Notes: generated from the letters alone by a model not told the origin. A DNA stretch of 64,000 bases from Persephonella hydrogeniphila (GCF_900215515.1 NZ_OBEI01000002.1:310001-374000), one strand, 5' to 3'; shown: positions 26,373 through 37,547, numbered from the stretch's first letter. Numbers and translations are program-made.

Positions 26373-26672
26373 ATGAATCCGCTTGATCTTTATGAGGGAA
26401 AAAGGGAGTTTAAAGAAAAATTTGAAAAAACAAAAGAGCAAAAAATACACGAGATCAAACAGACTGTAAAAAAATACCTTCCTCCTCCTGCAAAAAATAT
26501 GCTTGATACCCCTGAAGGAACATACGCGTTAATAGCTATAGCTATAGCTATTTTTATCATTTTTCTCAGAATTATCGGTATGACGCTCAGGCTTGTTTCA
26601 AAGATAGTTCTTATAGGTTCAATCCTTGCGGCTATATACTTTTCGTATCTTTACTTTTCCCATACAGGATGA
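26373..26672 (+). CDS. Small membrane protein of unknown function
   Basis: A 99-residue protein. The N-terminal 40 residues are charged and helical (GKREFKEKFEKTKEQKIHEIKQ). Two hydrophobic segments follow at about 51-66 and 76-94 (YALIAIAIAIFIIFL and IVLIGSILAAIYFSYLYF). Preceded by a weak AAGGGAAAG site. I do not recognise the family. Its 3' end overlaps comEC on the other strand by 22 bases. The reading frame looks real because of the clean amphipathic and membrane pattern and the absence of another gene in the gap. Confidence 0.6.
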   Translation: MNPLDLYEGKREFKEKFEKTKEQKIHEIKQTVKKYLPPPAKNMLDTPEGTYALIAIAIAIFIIFLRIIGMTLRLVSKIVLIGSILAAIYFSYLYFSHTG

Positions 26673-28312
26673 ATAGTATAATCGGTGTTCTTTAATATAA
26701 ATGTGCTGTTTTTAATTTTTATCTTTATACTGTTTTTCGTTTTTATTATTTTAATATCTGAGAATCTGCTTTCTTTCCCTGTATATTTGCATCTGTTTTT
26801 ATCTATAATTGTCCTTATTTTGTATATCTTTTTGGAGTATATACAATCCCCATAGGGAGTAACAACAAGATAATCTGGATATTTTCTCCCTTTAAAAACG
26901 TACACCTTGTATTCCGGTTTTGTAGAGCTTAAAGTAAGAAAAATAAAGAGCAAAAGTACGCTTACAGATAACTTCAGGTAGTTATTTATTTTCAAAATGG
27001 CTATTAATATCAGTAGAGAAATAAAAAATATAACAAGGGCTTTATCTGGATTGTATCCAGAATGTACAAAGTTAAGTTCTCCAAAAAAGTTGTTTGTTTT
27101 TAAGAAAAACTCTCCTATAAAGTCCGTTGTTTTTACCATTGGAGGAATCGAAAAAAGTGTTATAAGATTGAGAACAGATAGAAAAAGGTAGGGAAACAAA
27201 ATCAAGACAAGAGCTGGAGTTGCTACTAAGGTCGTTAAGGAAAATTTTCCAAAATAGTGCAGAATAACAGGTGTAGTAAAAAGTACCGCAATAACTGACA
27301 TAAAGAATGAACTGTGGATAAATCTGATGACTTTGTTTTTGAAATCTGTATTGAGGAGTTTTGAATACATAATAAGACCAAAAACAGCGAGAAAGGATAG
27401 CTGAAAACTGACAGAAAATAGAGAAATCGGAGAAAAAAGCAGTACTGCAAAAGCTACAAAAAACAGCAGATTTAAGGATGATATTTTGAGATACTTTATT
27501 TTCGATATAACATATAGTATTCCAAGCATAGAAGCTCTTATTACAGGGATATGAAGACCTGTAAACAACGGATAAAAAATCAGAAAAATTCCTGCTGTAT
27601 AGTAGGAAAACCTTTTCTTTAAACCAAATAAAAAAAGAATTATCAGTATTATCATTCCTACATGCATACCAGAAATAGCAAGGAGATGAGAGGTTCCTGC
27701 ATTAATAAAATTTTCTTTTTCTTCTTTCAGGTATCCCTTTTCTCCGAATATAAGAGCAAGTCCCAGATTGTAACTGGTGTCGTTGAGTGTATTCTGCCTG
27801 TAGTTTTGCATCATCATTTTTTTGAAAGAGTAAACTGGGTACAGAATATTCTTTCTGTTATCTATGTATATGAAATCTTTGTAAGGGTATGCTACTACCA
27901 CTCTGTCCCTTTTCTTTATTTTTCCGATAAAACTTACTGTGGATCCGGTAAATACTTCTCTATTTTCCTCCTTAAGATAAACCATAATTCTGTTATTTTC
28001 TAACAGACCTAAGTCTGAATCTTTTACCAGACAGCTAAAGGATGTAAACCTGTCTGAGACATAGGGAGCAGATAATGTGATACAAGATATATAAACGTAC
28101 TCTTTATCTACGATTTTTGGATTTTTGTGTAAGGAAATACCTAATAAAAATACCGCTGGTATTAGCAAAAAAAAAGAGAGTTTTTTGTTAAGTGTGATAC
28201 AGAGGAGAAGTAATGAAGCAGGAATCAGAACAGGAATATCAATCTTAAAAATATCAGATACCCAGATACCCCCTGCTAATAAGAAAAAGGGAATAATAAA
28301 AAAATCTTTCAA
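26651..28312 (-). CDS. comEC: ComEC/Rec2-type DNA uptake channel, lacking the metallo-beta-lactamase domain
   Basis: A 553-residue polytopic membrane protein with an N-terminal DUF4131-like region and the competence domain, recognised by GTSHLLAISGMHVGMIIL near residue 209 and FPLFTGLHIPVIRASMLG-type segments after it. ComEC forms the inner-membrane channel for single-stranded DNA in natural transformation. Classical proteins (about 750 residues) end in a metallo-beta-lactamase nuclease domain; here only a short tail of about 80 residues with no HxHxDH motif follows the last helix. The only available start is TTG at 28312. It overlaps the terminator of the porin gene and has no ribosome site. 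Confidence 0.82.
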   Translation of the reverse strand: MKDFFIIPFFLLAGGIWVSDIFKIDIPVLIPASLLLLCITLNKKLSFFLLIPAVFLLGISLHKNPKIVDKEYVYISCITLSAPYVSDRFTSFSCLVKDSDLGLLENNRIMVYLKEENREVFTGSTVSFIGKIKKRDRVVVAYPYKDFIYIDNRKNILYPVYSFKKMMMQNYRQNTLNDTSYNLGLALIFGEKGYLKEEKENFINAGTSHLLAISGMHVGMIILIILFLFGLKKRFSYYTAGIFLIFYPLFTGLHIPVIRASMLGILYVISKIKYLKISSLNLLFFVAFAVLLFSPISLFSVSFQLSFLAVFGLIMYSKLLNTDFKNKVIRFIHSSFFMSVIAVLFTTPVILHYFGKFSLTTLVATPALVLILFPYLFLSVLNLITLFSIPPMVKTTDFIGEFFLKTNNFFGELNFVHSGYNPDKALVIFFISLLILIAILKINNYLKLSVSVLLLFIFLTLSSTKPEYKVYVFKGRKYPDYLVVTPYGDCIYSKKIYKIRTIIDKNRCKYTGKESRFSDIKIIKTKNSIKIKIKNSTFILKNTDYTIHPVWEK

Positions 28313-28337
28313 AATAAAAAAGGGGGATAACCCCCCT
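28312..28337 (-). terminator. Intrinsic terminator after the porin-like gene
   Basis: Minus strand: five G-C pairs (28335-28331 with 28326-28322) around a TTAT loop, followed by six T, then ATTTTG. The T-run reaches the TTG start codon of comEC. Transcription should mostly stop before comEC. Confidence 0.8.
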
Positions 28338-28342
28338 CCTAT

Positions 28343-29347
28343 TTAGAACATAAATCCGGCTTCTACACCGATAAATGTTCTGCTGTCTTTTGCGTTGCCG
28401 TCGTCGTCATAAAAACCTTTATCATCTGTGTTCACGTAGGCAAACTCAGCCCTTACAAATGTGTTTTCTGAAGGTTTGTAGGTTGGAGTTATTGTGAAAG
28501 ACCATGCATCGTCTCCTGCTATTCCGTATATACCGCTTGTGCCGTCATTTACATACTCTATTCTCACCGGTATTTCGAAAACATCCATCTTTGCTGATGC
28601 ATAGAGAGCAATTCCGTAGGCTGTATCATCGTTTCCTGGGGCACTGTCATCGAGCCACTGGTAATCTGCATTTATACCTAATTCAATTCCTTCTACATCT
28701 GTGCTGAGAACAACATCTACCATATTAACACCAGAAGACTCATCAAAGTAGCTTATAGCATAGCTTATGTTCTGAACAGAACCCAGTGAGCCTACAGCAA
28801 AAGCATCACTTGTGTTCAGAACGTTCTGTCCGTATTCAGCATACACATCAATTCCTTCAGCTACAGTGTATGTAGCCCTTGCGCCTGCATAATTTACAGG
28901 CTGTCCCCACCATACCATACCGAAAGTGTAATTTTTGTTATCGTAAGTGTGGTAAAGCTCGTATCCTATATTTGTTAAAAGAATACCTGCGTCAATTGTA
29001 AGACCTTCAACCGGTCTGATGCTGACCCATCCATACTCAAGTTCGAATCCCTCAGCAGATTTATGAACTTCAAGCAGATCAGACTGAACAGTTGAGCCAA
29101 ACCCTGCTGTGAAACCGATCATAGAGTTTATCTTTGATGTAAGATCAATAGCGAAAGTTGAAACAGTGAAGTAGTCATTATTTGTATCAGATGCTGTAGC
29201 ACTGTTTCTGATGTTTGTAGTGTAGAAATAGCCTGCTGTTATTCCCCCTGACATTTCAAGGTCAGAGTTTGCAACTGTAAGAGTTCCTGCTTTTGCTGAT
29301 CCTATAGCAAGTAGACCAGCAGCTGCCAATCCTGCGATTTTCTTCAT
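28343..29347 (-). CDS. Porin-like outer-membrane beta-barrel protein
   Basis: A 334-residue protein with a cleavable signal peptide (GSAKA, about residue 20). The mature part consists of amphipathic strands alternating with Asp/Asn/Gly turns and ends in VGVEAGFMF. The terminal Phe is the recognition signal of the BAM outer-membrane assembly machine. It is probably a 12-16 strand channel; the substrate is not known. Strong AGGAGG site and a good terminator suggest high expression. It lies 55 bases after amtB, with a hairpin/dyad between (29378-29395), so uptake of a nitrogen source is a possible but unproven link. Confidence 0.75.
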   Translation of the reverse strand: MKKIAGLAAAGLLAIGSAKAGTLTVANSDLEMSGGITAGYFYTTNIRNSATASDTNNDYFTVSTFAIDLTSKINSMIGFTAGFGSTVQSDLLEVHKSAEGFELEYGWVSIRPVEGLTIDAGILLTNIGYELYHTYDNKNYTFGMVWWGQPVNYAGARATYTVAEGIDVYAEYGQNVLNTSDAFAVGSLGSVQNISYAISYFDESSGVNMVDVVLSTDVEGIELGINADYQWLDDSAPGNDDTAYGIALYASAKMDVFEIPVRIEYVNDGTSGIYGIAGDDAWSFTITPTYKPSENTFVRAEFAYVNTDDKGFYDDDGNAKDSRTFIGVEAGFMF

Positions 29348-29377
29348 ACTGTAACCTCCTTTTTTTATTCTGAATAT

Positions 29378-29395
29378 ACTACCATATTCGGTAGT
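29378..29395. promoter_or_regulatory. Dyad between amtB and the porin gene
   Basis: Perfect inverted repeat ACTACC-N6-GGTAGT in the 55-base gap. There is no T-run after it on either strand, so it is not an ordinary terminator. It may be an operator for the porin gene or an mRNA-stabilising hairpin. Function inferred only. Confidence 0.35.
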
Positions 29396-29402
29396 TTAAT
29401 AT

Positions 29403-30704
29403 TTACAGATTAAAGCCTCTTTCACCGTGGGTTGCCTCATCAAGTCCCATTGTCTCAGTCTCATCGTCAACCCTTGCACCACCTGTTATGATAGAAGACA
29501 CAAAGTACAGTATAGCTGTCATTACTGCTGTGAATACGATTGTAAAGATTACAGATTCTATCTGTACAAGTATTTGCCCCATCCTATCTCCGTTCTGTAA
29601 AGGAGAACCGTCCCATGCAAGAGACTGGAGTGCAAAGAAGCCTGTAGCAATAGCCCCCCATATTCCTGCAAGACCGTGTATTCCAAATGCATCAAGAGAG
29701 TCGTCGTATCCGAGAGCTTTCTTCAGAACAAAAACACCAAACCATCCAACTACACCGGCTACAAGTCCAATTATTATAGCACCTGACGGACTAACAAAAC
29801 CTGCTGCTGGGGTAATGGCTACAAGTCCTGCTATCGCACCTGAAGCAGCTCCCAAGAGGGTTGGTTTTTTAGCTGTTATCCATTCCATTATGATCCATGA
29901 AAGAACGCCTGCTGCAGTTGCTATATTTGTAGTCAGGAGTGCTACACCTGCAACCTCATTTGCTCCAAATGCAGAACCTGCATTGAAGCCAAACCATCCA
30001 AACCACAGAAGACCTGCACCTAAAGATGTTAAAACTACAGAAGAAGGAAGTATTGCTGTTTTCTTGTAATCTTTTCTTTTACCCAGTAAAAGTGCAAGAA
30101 CAAGACCTGTTACACCAGCATTAATATGAACAACTGTACCACCTGCAAAATCTAAAGCACCTGCATCAAATAAAAATCCTCCTCCCCAAACAACATGTGC
30201 TATAGGAGCATAAACGAATGTTACCCATAAAATAGCAAACACCATCCATGTTGAAAATTTCATTCTTTCGATGACAGCCCCAGAAGCGAGAGCTACTGTA
30301 ATAGCAGCAAATGTAGATTGAAAGGCTATAAATACCCATTCAGGAAAAGCTCCAACTCCACTTACCTGAGTATAAGGAATTCCGTTTAGTAAAAACCATC
30401 TCAAGTCACCTGCTATAGCGTATAAAGCTCCCTCTCCGTCTGAGAATGCTATCGAGTATCCCCATAAAGTCCACACTATGATAGCTACTGCATAAGCTCC
30501 AAGAACCATCATTACAGTGTTAACTATGTTTTTTGATCTTGTCATGCCACCGTAGAAAAGCGTTAGTCCTCCTACAGACATCAGGACAACAAAAGCTGTT
30601 GCTGTGATCATCCATGCTGTGTCTCCGGTATCAATTTTCGCTTCTTCTGCGAATGCAAAAGCAGGAAGAAGAACAGATAACAAACCTGCCAGTTTAGTTT
30701 TCAT
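29403..30704 (-). CDS. amtB: Ammonium transporter Amt
   Basis: A 433-residue Amt/MEP/Rh channel with an N-terminal signal-like segment ending FAFAEEAK and eleven transmembrane helices. Family motifs include GGLTLFYGGMTRSKN, the pore region FAGGTVVHINAGVTGL with the first pore His, and DAFGIHGLAGIWGAI with the second. The start at 30704 is supported by AGGAGG 5 bases upstream; a longer in-frame reading would run into the ribosome site and glnB spacer. It sits 28 bases after glnB. GlnB-type proteins plug Amt channels when nitrogen is sufficient. Confidence 0.95.
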   Translation of the reverse strand: MKTKLAGLLSVLLPAFAFAEEAKIDTGDTAWMITATAFVVLMSVGGLTLFYGGMTRSKNIVNTVMMVLGAYAVAIIVWTLWGYSIAFSDGEGALYAIAGDLRWFLLNGIPYTQVSGVGAFPEWVFIAFQSTFAAITVALASGAVIERMKFSTWMVFAILWVTFVYAPIAHVVWGGGFLFDAGALDFAGGTVVHINAGVTGLVLALLLGKRKDYKKTAILPSSVVLTSLGAGLLWFGWFGFNAGSAFGANEVAGVALLTTNIATAAGVLSWIIMEWITAKKPTLLGAASGAIAGLVAITPAAGFVSPSGAIIIGLVAGVVGWFGVFVLKKALGYDDSLDAFGIHGLAGIWGAIATGFFALQSLAWDGSPLQNGDRMGQILVQIESVIFTIVFTAVMTAILYFVSSIITGGARVDDETETMGLDEATHGERGFNL

Positions 30705-30732
30705 TCTATAACCTCCTTTATTTTGTAGATTT

Positions 30733-31146
<414 letters not shown>

Positions 31147-31210
31147 TTATTGAAATATCTTGATTTAAGCTGAAACAGGTGGAATGGATGAAGTTTTAAA
31201 AAAATTGTGA

Positions 31211-31227
31211 TGCACTTTTTTTGGGCA
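31211..31227. promoter_or_regulatory. Candidate NtrC enhancer site, proximal
   Basis: TGCAC-N7-GGGCA, matching 9 of 10 positions of the NtrC half-site pair TGCAC-N7-GTGCA. Centre about 119 bases upstream of the predicted sigma-54 start, a usual enhancer position. Confidence 0.5.
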
Positions 31228-31240
31228 GGATATTTTTAAT

Positions 31241-31257
31241 TGAATTGAAAATGTGCA
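31241..31257. promoter_or_regulatory. Candidate NtrC enhancer site, distal
   Basis: TGAAT-N7-GTGCA, 8 of 10 positions of the NtrC consensus. Its centre is 30 bases (about three helical turns) from the proximal site, on the same face of the helix. Confidence 0.35.
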
Positions 31258-31262
31258 CAAAA

Positions 31263-31292
31263 TAAAAAAGCCCCCTTTAAGGGGGCTTTTTC
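31263..31292 (-). terminator. Intrinsic terminator after groEL
   Basis: AGCCCCC (31269-31275), loop TTTAA, GGGGGCT (31281-31287), with A-runs before and T-runs after, so it works on both strands. It ends the groES-groEL transcript and insulates the glnB control region. Confidence 0.9.
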
Positions 31293-31311
31293 TATAGTTT
31301 GTGGAGAGGGC

Positions 31312-32949
<1,638 letters not shown>

Positions 32950-32976
32950 CTATTTCCACCTCCTTTATTTTTTTTA

Positions 32977-33270
32977 TTACTCGATGATAGCAAGAATATC
33001 GTCTTCTCTGAGAACGATAAGTTCTTCACCGTCAACAACAAACTCATTACCTGCATATTTGCTGTATATAACTCTGTCTCCTACTTTTACTTTGAGAGGT
33101 TTTACTTCTCCATTTTCAAGGAGTCTACCTTCTCCTACAGCTATTACTTCACCTTCTGAAGGTTTTTCTTTAGCTGTATCTGGAATGATTATTCCTGATG
33201 GGGTTTTTTCTTCAACCTCTTCAGCTGGTTTGATAACTACTCTATCGTAGAGAGGTACAATTTTAGCCAT
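32977..33270 (-). CDS. groES: Co-chaperonin GroES
   Basis: A 97-residue lid of the GroEL cage. The mobile loop is [23 protein letters not shown] and the roof hairpin is intact. GGAGG lies 7 bases before the ATG. Its promoter has TATAAT at 33311-33306. No CIRCE element (TTAGCACTC dyad) is seen, so HrcA control is not evident. Confidence 0.97.
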   Translation of the reverse strand: MAKIVPLYDRVVIKPAEEVEEKTPSGIIIPDTAKEKPSEGEVIAVGEGRLLENGEVKPLKVKVGDRVIYSKYAGNEFVVDGEELIVLREDDILAIIE

Positions 33271-33305
33271 CCTGCTCTACCTCCTTTTTTATTTTATTAT
33301 TAGAT

Positions 33306-33345
33306 ATTATATTTCAGTTTTTGAAAAAATGCAATAAGTATGCAT
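33306..33345 (-). promoter_or_regulatory. groES-groEL promoter with an overlapping dyad
   Basis: Minus strand TTGCAT (33334-33329), a 17-base spacer, TATAAT (33311-33306). The -35 box overlaps a dyad ATGCA-N7-TGCAT (33329-33345) that might bind a heat-shock regulator. The promoter is reasonably clear; the dyad is weak. Confidence 0.55.
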
Positions 33346-33417
33346 ACAAAATATGATTGAATTTCGCTCATATTTCATATATACAAACTATCCCCTTTCT
33401 GTATATCTTCAAGTTTT

Positions 33418-36021
33418 TTAGCTTTTGATTACTTTTAGAAGTTCTTCTTTTATCTGATTTATTACTTTTTCGTCTGTTATTTTATTTTTATCTTTAGTCC
33501 GTACATAAAATGCATCTCTTATTCTTTCTCCCTGAGTAACAACCTTTGCTATATGTACATAAAGATCAAATCGAGCAAAAACTTTAAATATATCAAACAG
33601 CAGTCCTATTCTGTCCTCTCCAGAGATATCAAAAATTGTGTATACTTCAGACATCTCATTATCTACTTTTACAAAGGTTGGAGGAGGTATTACAGATGCT
33701 TTGAATGTTGCATTTCTCTTTTTGGATAGATCTTCGAGTGTTATCTCTCCTTTTAGGTAGCTATTGAATAGCTCTTTAAACTGGTTGAATTTTTTATCTT
33801 CTACAACTTCAAGGGAAGATGTAGATATCTGTAGATCAATTACTATTATTCCGTCTTTTCTCATGTAGCTGTAAACAGATAGAATGTTAATTCCCATGTA
33901 GGAAATTATTCCTGTTACTACGAGGAGAGGGTTTTTCACTTTTTTGCTATCTAAAACAACAATCAGTTCAGAAAAACCTATACCGTACTTTTTTTCAAAG
34001 TAGAACTGAGGTTTTCCTGTTTTGAGTAGCTGTTCTTCTAATTTTATATGTCTTACCATATCATCTATAGCTGTAGACATAAGATAGTAGTCAGAGAATC
34101 TTTTCATGTGGAATTCTGCTCTTTCTTTACCTAATTCTATTTCTAATATTGCTTTTAGCTTTTCTCTTTTGATCTCCATTTTCTTTTTGTGTATCTCTTC
34201 GTAAGACACTTTTTCTTCTAATACTTCTAAAGTTTTGTTGTACAGTTCCCATAGCAGAGCATTTTTCCAGTCATTCCACACGTTTGGTCCTACAGCATTT
34301 GCATCACACCATGTCAGTACTGTTAGCATTTTTAAAAGCTCTTTATTTTTTATAGTTCTGGCGAAATCATTTATTACTTTAGGTTCGTTCATATTTCTTC
34401 TCTGGGAGATTTTTGCCATATCAAGATGGTGCAGAACAAGAAAGCTTACAATTTCGGCATCTCTTTTTGAGTAACCGAATCTTAGCATTATCTCTTTAGC
34501 CATTTTTGCTCCGAGTACACAATGGTCAGTCTTATGTCCTTTTCCTATATCGTGGAGGAAAACCGCCCATGTAAGCAGGTCAACCCTGTCTATTTCTTTA
34601 AACAGTTCGTACATCATTTTTCTTTGGGGATTGTCTATTTTCTTGAGGCTTTCTAACTCCTCTACAGCTTTAATAGCATGAGCATCTGTTGTGTATTTGT
34701 GGTAAGCATCGTACTGGAAATGGCATCTCTGATAACCGAACTCTGGGATCAGATCATCTAAAACATAGAAATCCTGCATTTTTCTGAGGGTTTTGGCAAG
34801 ATTGTTAGGGTCTGAGAAAAGTTTCTGGATCATCTTTCTGATTTCTGGATCTTCCCTGTGTTCTCTTAGTTTACCTTCATTTTTTCTTATAAGAAATTCC
34901 AATTCTGATGAGAAATCGAGGTTGTACTCTTTATAGTAAAGGAATGCTCTCAGTACATTTCTGAAATCTTTTTCGAATTTTTCCTTATTAAAAACATCTA
35001 TCTCTATAGATGTTCTTGAGAATACTGCATCTATAGGTTCAAAAATCTCTAACTCTTCCTCTTCTGTTAATGCTTTGAGTATCCTGTTTGTTATAGTGTT
35101 TATGGATTTTGCATACAGATAGTAAAGTCTCATCATTTTTTCTACACTTTCTCTGAGAGTTTCCTCATCAAAGGGAGATTCTATGTAGCCTAATTTTTTG
35201 ACTACTTCTTCCTGAAGTGGTCTTACGAGAACATCACATCTTTTATTACATATCAGGTGCATCTCATTCCTGAGTCTGAGGAGAAAGTTATATGCCCTTA
35301 TCAGTTCCTGATATTCTTCCTCTAAGATTATATTTTTCTCAACAAAGTATCTGTAATCGGGAACATCGTCTAAAACCCTTGCTATCCAGAAAACCTCATG
35401 GAAATCTCTCAGCCCCCCTTCCCCTTCTTTTATATGGGGTTCCATCATGTATATGGTGGAACCAGTTCTCTGGTATCTCATTTTTCTGGCTCTTAATGTT
35501 GCATTTATATAGGCGAGTCTTTTCCTTTTTATTAATCTTTTAAATCTTTTTATCAGATTGTTGTAAATTTCTTCGTTTCCAAATATGAATCTTCCCTGTA
35601 AAAGGGAAGTTGCCACGGTAAGATCTTCTTTAGACAGATCTAAAAATGTTTTTATATCCCTAGGAGAAAATCCTATGTCTACTTTCAGATCTAAAAGGGC
35701 ATAGTAAAATGTTTCTATTCCTTCTTTTAAGGATTCAAAATCTTCTTCTTCTGTTTTAAAAACGAGAGAAAGATCTATATCAGATTTAAAACACAGTTCT
35801 CTTCTGCCATATCCTCCTAAAACAACTATACATATCTGACTTTCATCTTTAAAAGACAGTTTTGCAAGTTCTTTTATTGTCTCATCTGTCAGGTCTGACA
35901 GTGCTCTTACCGTATCCAGTCCAGGGGCACCAGCTCTGTGGAGCTGGATTATTTCTTCTCTTTTATCAAAGAAATTTTTTATTATTCTGTTTTTCCTTTC
36001 AGTAAGAGTTTTTTCTATCAT
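33418..36021 (-). CDS. glnD: Bifunctional P-II uridylyltransferase/uridylyl-removing enzyme
   Basis: An 867-residue sensor enzyme (E. coli about 890) that adds or removes UMP on GlnB according to glutamine. The nucleotidyltransferase motif LGGYGRRELCFKSDIDLS is at 68-85 with the catalytic DxD at 81-83. The HD phosphohydrolase motif HDIGKGHKTDH is near 489. Two ACT domains are at the C-terminus (one visible as DISGEDRIGLLFDI). It overlaps mutL by 4 bases (ATGA), so it is co-transcribed with mutL and not with glnB. Confidence 0.96.
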   Translation of the reverse strand: MIEKTLTERKNRIIKNFFDKREEIIQLHRAGAPGLDTVRALSDLTDETIKELAKLSFKDESQICIVVLGGYGRRELCFKSDIDLSLVFKTEEEDFESLKEGIETFYYALLDLKVDIGFSPRDIKTFLDLSKEDLTVATSLLQGRFIFGNEEIYNNLIKRFKRLIKRKRLAYINATLRARKMRYQRTGSTIYMMEPHIKEGEGGLRDFHEVFWIARVLDDVPDYRYFVEKNIILEEEYQELIRAYNFLLRLRNEMHLICNKRCDVLVRPLQEEVVKKLGYIESPFDEETLRESVEKMMRLYYLYAKSINTITNRILKALTEEEELEIFEPIDAVFSRTSIEIDVFNKEKFEKDFRNVLRAFLYYKEYNLDFSSELEFLIRKNEGKLREHREDPEIRKMIQKLFSDPNNLAKTLRKMQDFYVLDDLIPEFGYQRCHFQYDAYHKYTTDAHAIKAVEELESLKKIDNPQRKMMYELFKEIDRVDLLTWAVFLHDIGKGHKTDHCVLGAKMAKEIMLRFGYSKRDAEIVSFLVLHHLDMAKISQRRNMNEPKVINDFARTIKNKELLKMLTVLTWCDANAVGPNVWNDWKNALLWELYNKTLEVLEEKVSYEEIHKKKMEIKREKLKAILEIELGKERAEFHMKRFSDYYLMSTAIDDMVRHIKLEEQLLKTGKPQFYFEKKYGIGFSELIVVLDSKKVKNPLLVVTGIISYMGINILSVYSYMRKDGIIVIDLQISTSSLEVVEDKKFNQFKELFNSYLKGEITLEDLSKKRNATFKASVIPPPTFVKVDNEMSEVYTIFDISGEDRIGLLFDIFKVFARFDLYVHIAKVVTQGERIRDAFYVRTKDKNKITDEKVINQIKEELLKVIKS

Positions 36022-37547
36022 CTTCTTCCTACCTTTTTTCTTATATTTTCAACGGGAATTTTATAATAAATCGGTCTTCCATGGGGACATAAATTTGGAT
36101 TGTCTGTTTCTAACCAGATTTTTAGAAGGCTCTTAGCCTCTTCATCCGACAGAACATCTCCTGCTTCGATGGACAGTTCACAGGCTAACTCTCCAATAAA
36201 ACTTTCTATCTCTGTTTCTGGAAAATCTGAATTAAGTATTTTTATTATAAAGCTTTTTATTTCTTTGTTTTTAGTATGTTCGGGTACTCCTGTTATGTAC
36301 AGATTTTCGTTTTCTGTGTAGAACTCAAACCCTGCTTTAATAAGCAGATCTTTTATTTTCTCTAAATTTTCCTTTTGTCCTTTAGATATTTTTATTTTCT
36401 GTTCCGGTATTCTTACAGATTTCATACTTCCTGTTCTGTATTTTTTCATTAAAAGTTCGTAATTAATTCTTTCACTTGCAACGTGTTGATCTATAAAGTA
36501 AATCTCCCCATCGTAATAGACTACTAAAAATGTGTTTTCTACCTGTCCAAGAATTTTAAACTCCCTGTTGTATTTTCTTTTTTGCTGGTGAAGGGAAAAA
36601 GATATCTGCGGCTTTTCAAGAGTTTCCAAAGCTTTTTTAACAAGTTCATGAACAGGTTTTTCTTTTCTGAATCTGACATCTATCTTTGCCGGATGAACGT
36701 TGAAGTCAACAAAATACGGGGGAAGTTCCAGAAACAAGGTATAAAAACTTTCTCCTATCTTTGATTTTATTATTCTACTGAGGATGCTGTTTTTGACAGG
36801 TCTACCGTTTATATATATATACCCTTTTCCTGTTCTTGTCTCAGGAGATATATATCCGTAGGCTTTTCCGGTATGATTTTCTTCAAGAAACTGTACAGTC
36901 TGATCTATTTTAGGAAATATATTTTTTATCCTTTCTTCTCTTTTTGAAGGATTGAGAATGTACAGATCTTTGCCATCGATGTTCAGCTTAAAGTATTTGT
37001 CATTATGGTAGATGGCATATCTGATAAAAACATCAATAATATGTTTTAGCTCTGTTTTTTCAGATTTTAAAAACCTTTCCCGTGCCGGAGTATTGAAAAA
37101 TAGATTTTTGACTCTAACAGTAGTTCCTACCGGAGCTCCTGTATCGGACAGATGTTTGAAATTACCTCCTTCTATTATTAATTCTTTGCCTAATGGAAAC
37201 TCTGCCTGCCTCGATATAAGACTGAACAGAGAAACAGAAGATATACTGGATAAGGCTTCTCCTCTGAATCCATAACTTTCAATAGAGTATATGTCCTCAA
37301 TACTGCTTATTTTACTTGTTGTGTATCTATTTACAGCTTCTAAAACGTCATCAGGATGTATACCTGTTCCGTTATCTTTAAGTTCAATTAACTTTTTTCC
37401 TCCTTTCTCCACTTTTATCTCTATTCTGTCAGCCTTTGCATCAAGGGCGTTCTCAATAAGTTCTTTTAAGACACTGGCAGGTCTTTCGACAACTTCTCCT
37501 GCTGCTATCTTGTTTATAAGACTGTCTGGTAATTTCTTTATTCTCAT
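36018..37547 (-). CDS. mutL: DNA mismatch repair protein MutL
   Basis: A 509-residue GHKL ATPase of mismatch repair. ATP-site motifs are LIENALDAKAD, DNGTGI and SYGFRGEALSS. The C-terminal domain has DQHVASERINYE near residue 355, which fits the endonuclease motif DQHA-x2-E-x4-E with Ala replaced by Val, and ends with CPHGRPIYYKI. So it should nick DNA itself, as expected where MutH is absent. Shorter than most MutL proteins, mainly in the linker. Confidence 0.95.
   Translation of the reverse strand: MRIKKLPDSLINKIAAGEVVERPASVLKELIENALDAKADRIEIKVEKGGKKLIELKDNGTGIHPDDVLEAVNRYTTSKISSIEDIYSIESYGFRGEALSSISSVSLFSLISRQAEFPLGKELIIEGGNFKHLSDTGAPVGTTVRVKNLFFNTPARERFLKSEKTELKHIIDVFIRYAIYHNDKYFKLNIDGKDLYILNPSKREERIKNIFPKIDQTVQFLEENHTGKAYGYISPETRTGKGYIYINGRPVKNSILSRIIKSKIGESFYTLFLELPPYFVDFNVHPAKIDVRFRKEKPVHELVKKALETLEKPQISFSLHQQKRKYNREFKILGQVENTFLVVYYDGEIYFIDQHVASERINYELLMKKYRTGSMKSVRIPEQKIKISKGQKENLEKIKDLLIKAGFEFYTENENLYITGVPEHTKNKEIKSFIIKILNSDFPETEIESFIGELACELSIEAGDVLSDEEAKSLLKIWLETDNPNLCPHGRPIYYKIPVENIRKKVGRR

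Noticed and set aside
29488-30069. A 193-codon open frame antisense to amtB
   Set aside because: It mirrors the Gly/Ala-rich amtB coding bias, has no ribosome site and no recognisable protein pattern.
33271-33417. Search for a CIRCE/HrcA element before groES
   Set aside because: No TTAGCACTC-N9-GAGTGCTAA or close variant was found.
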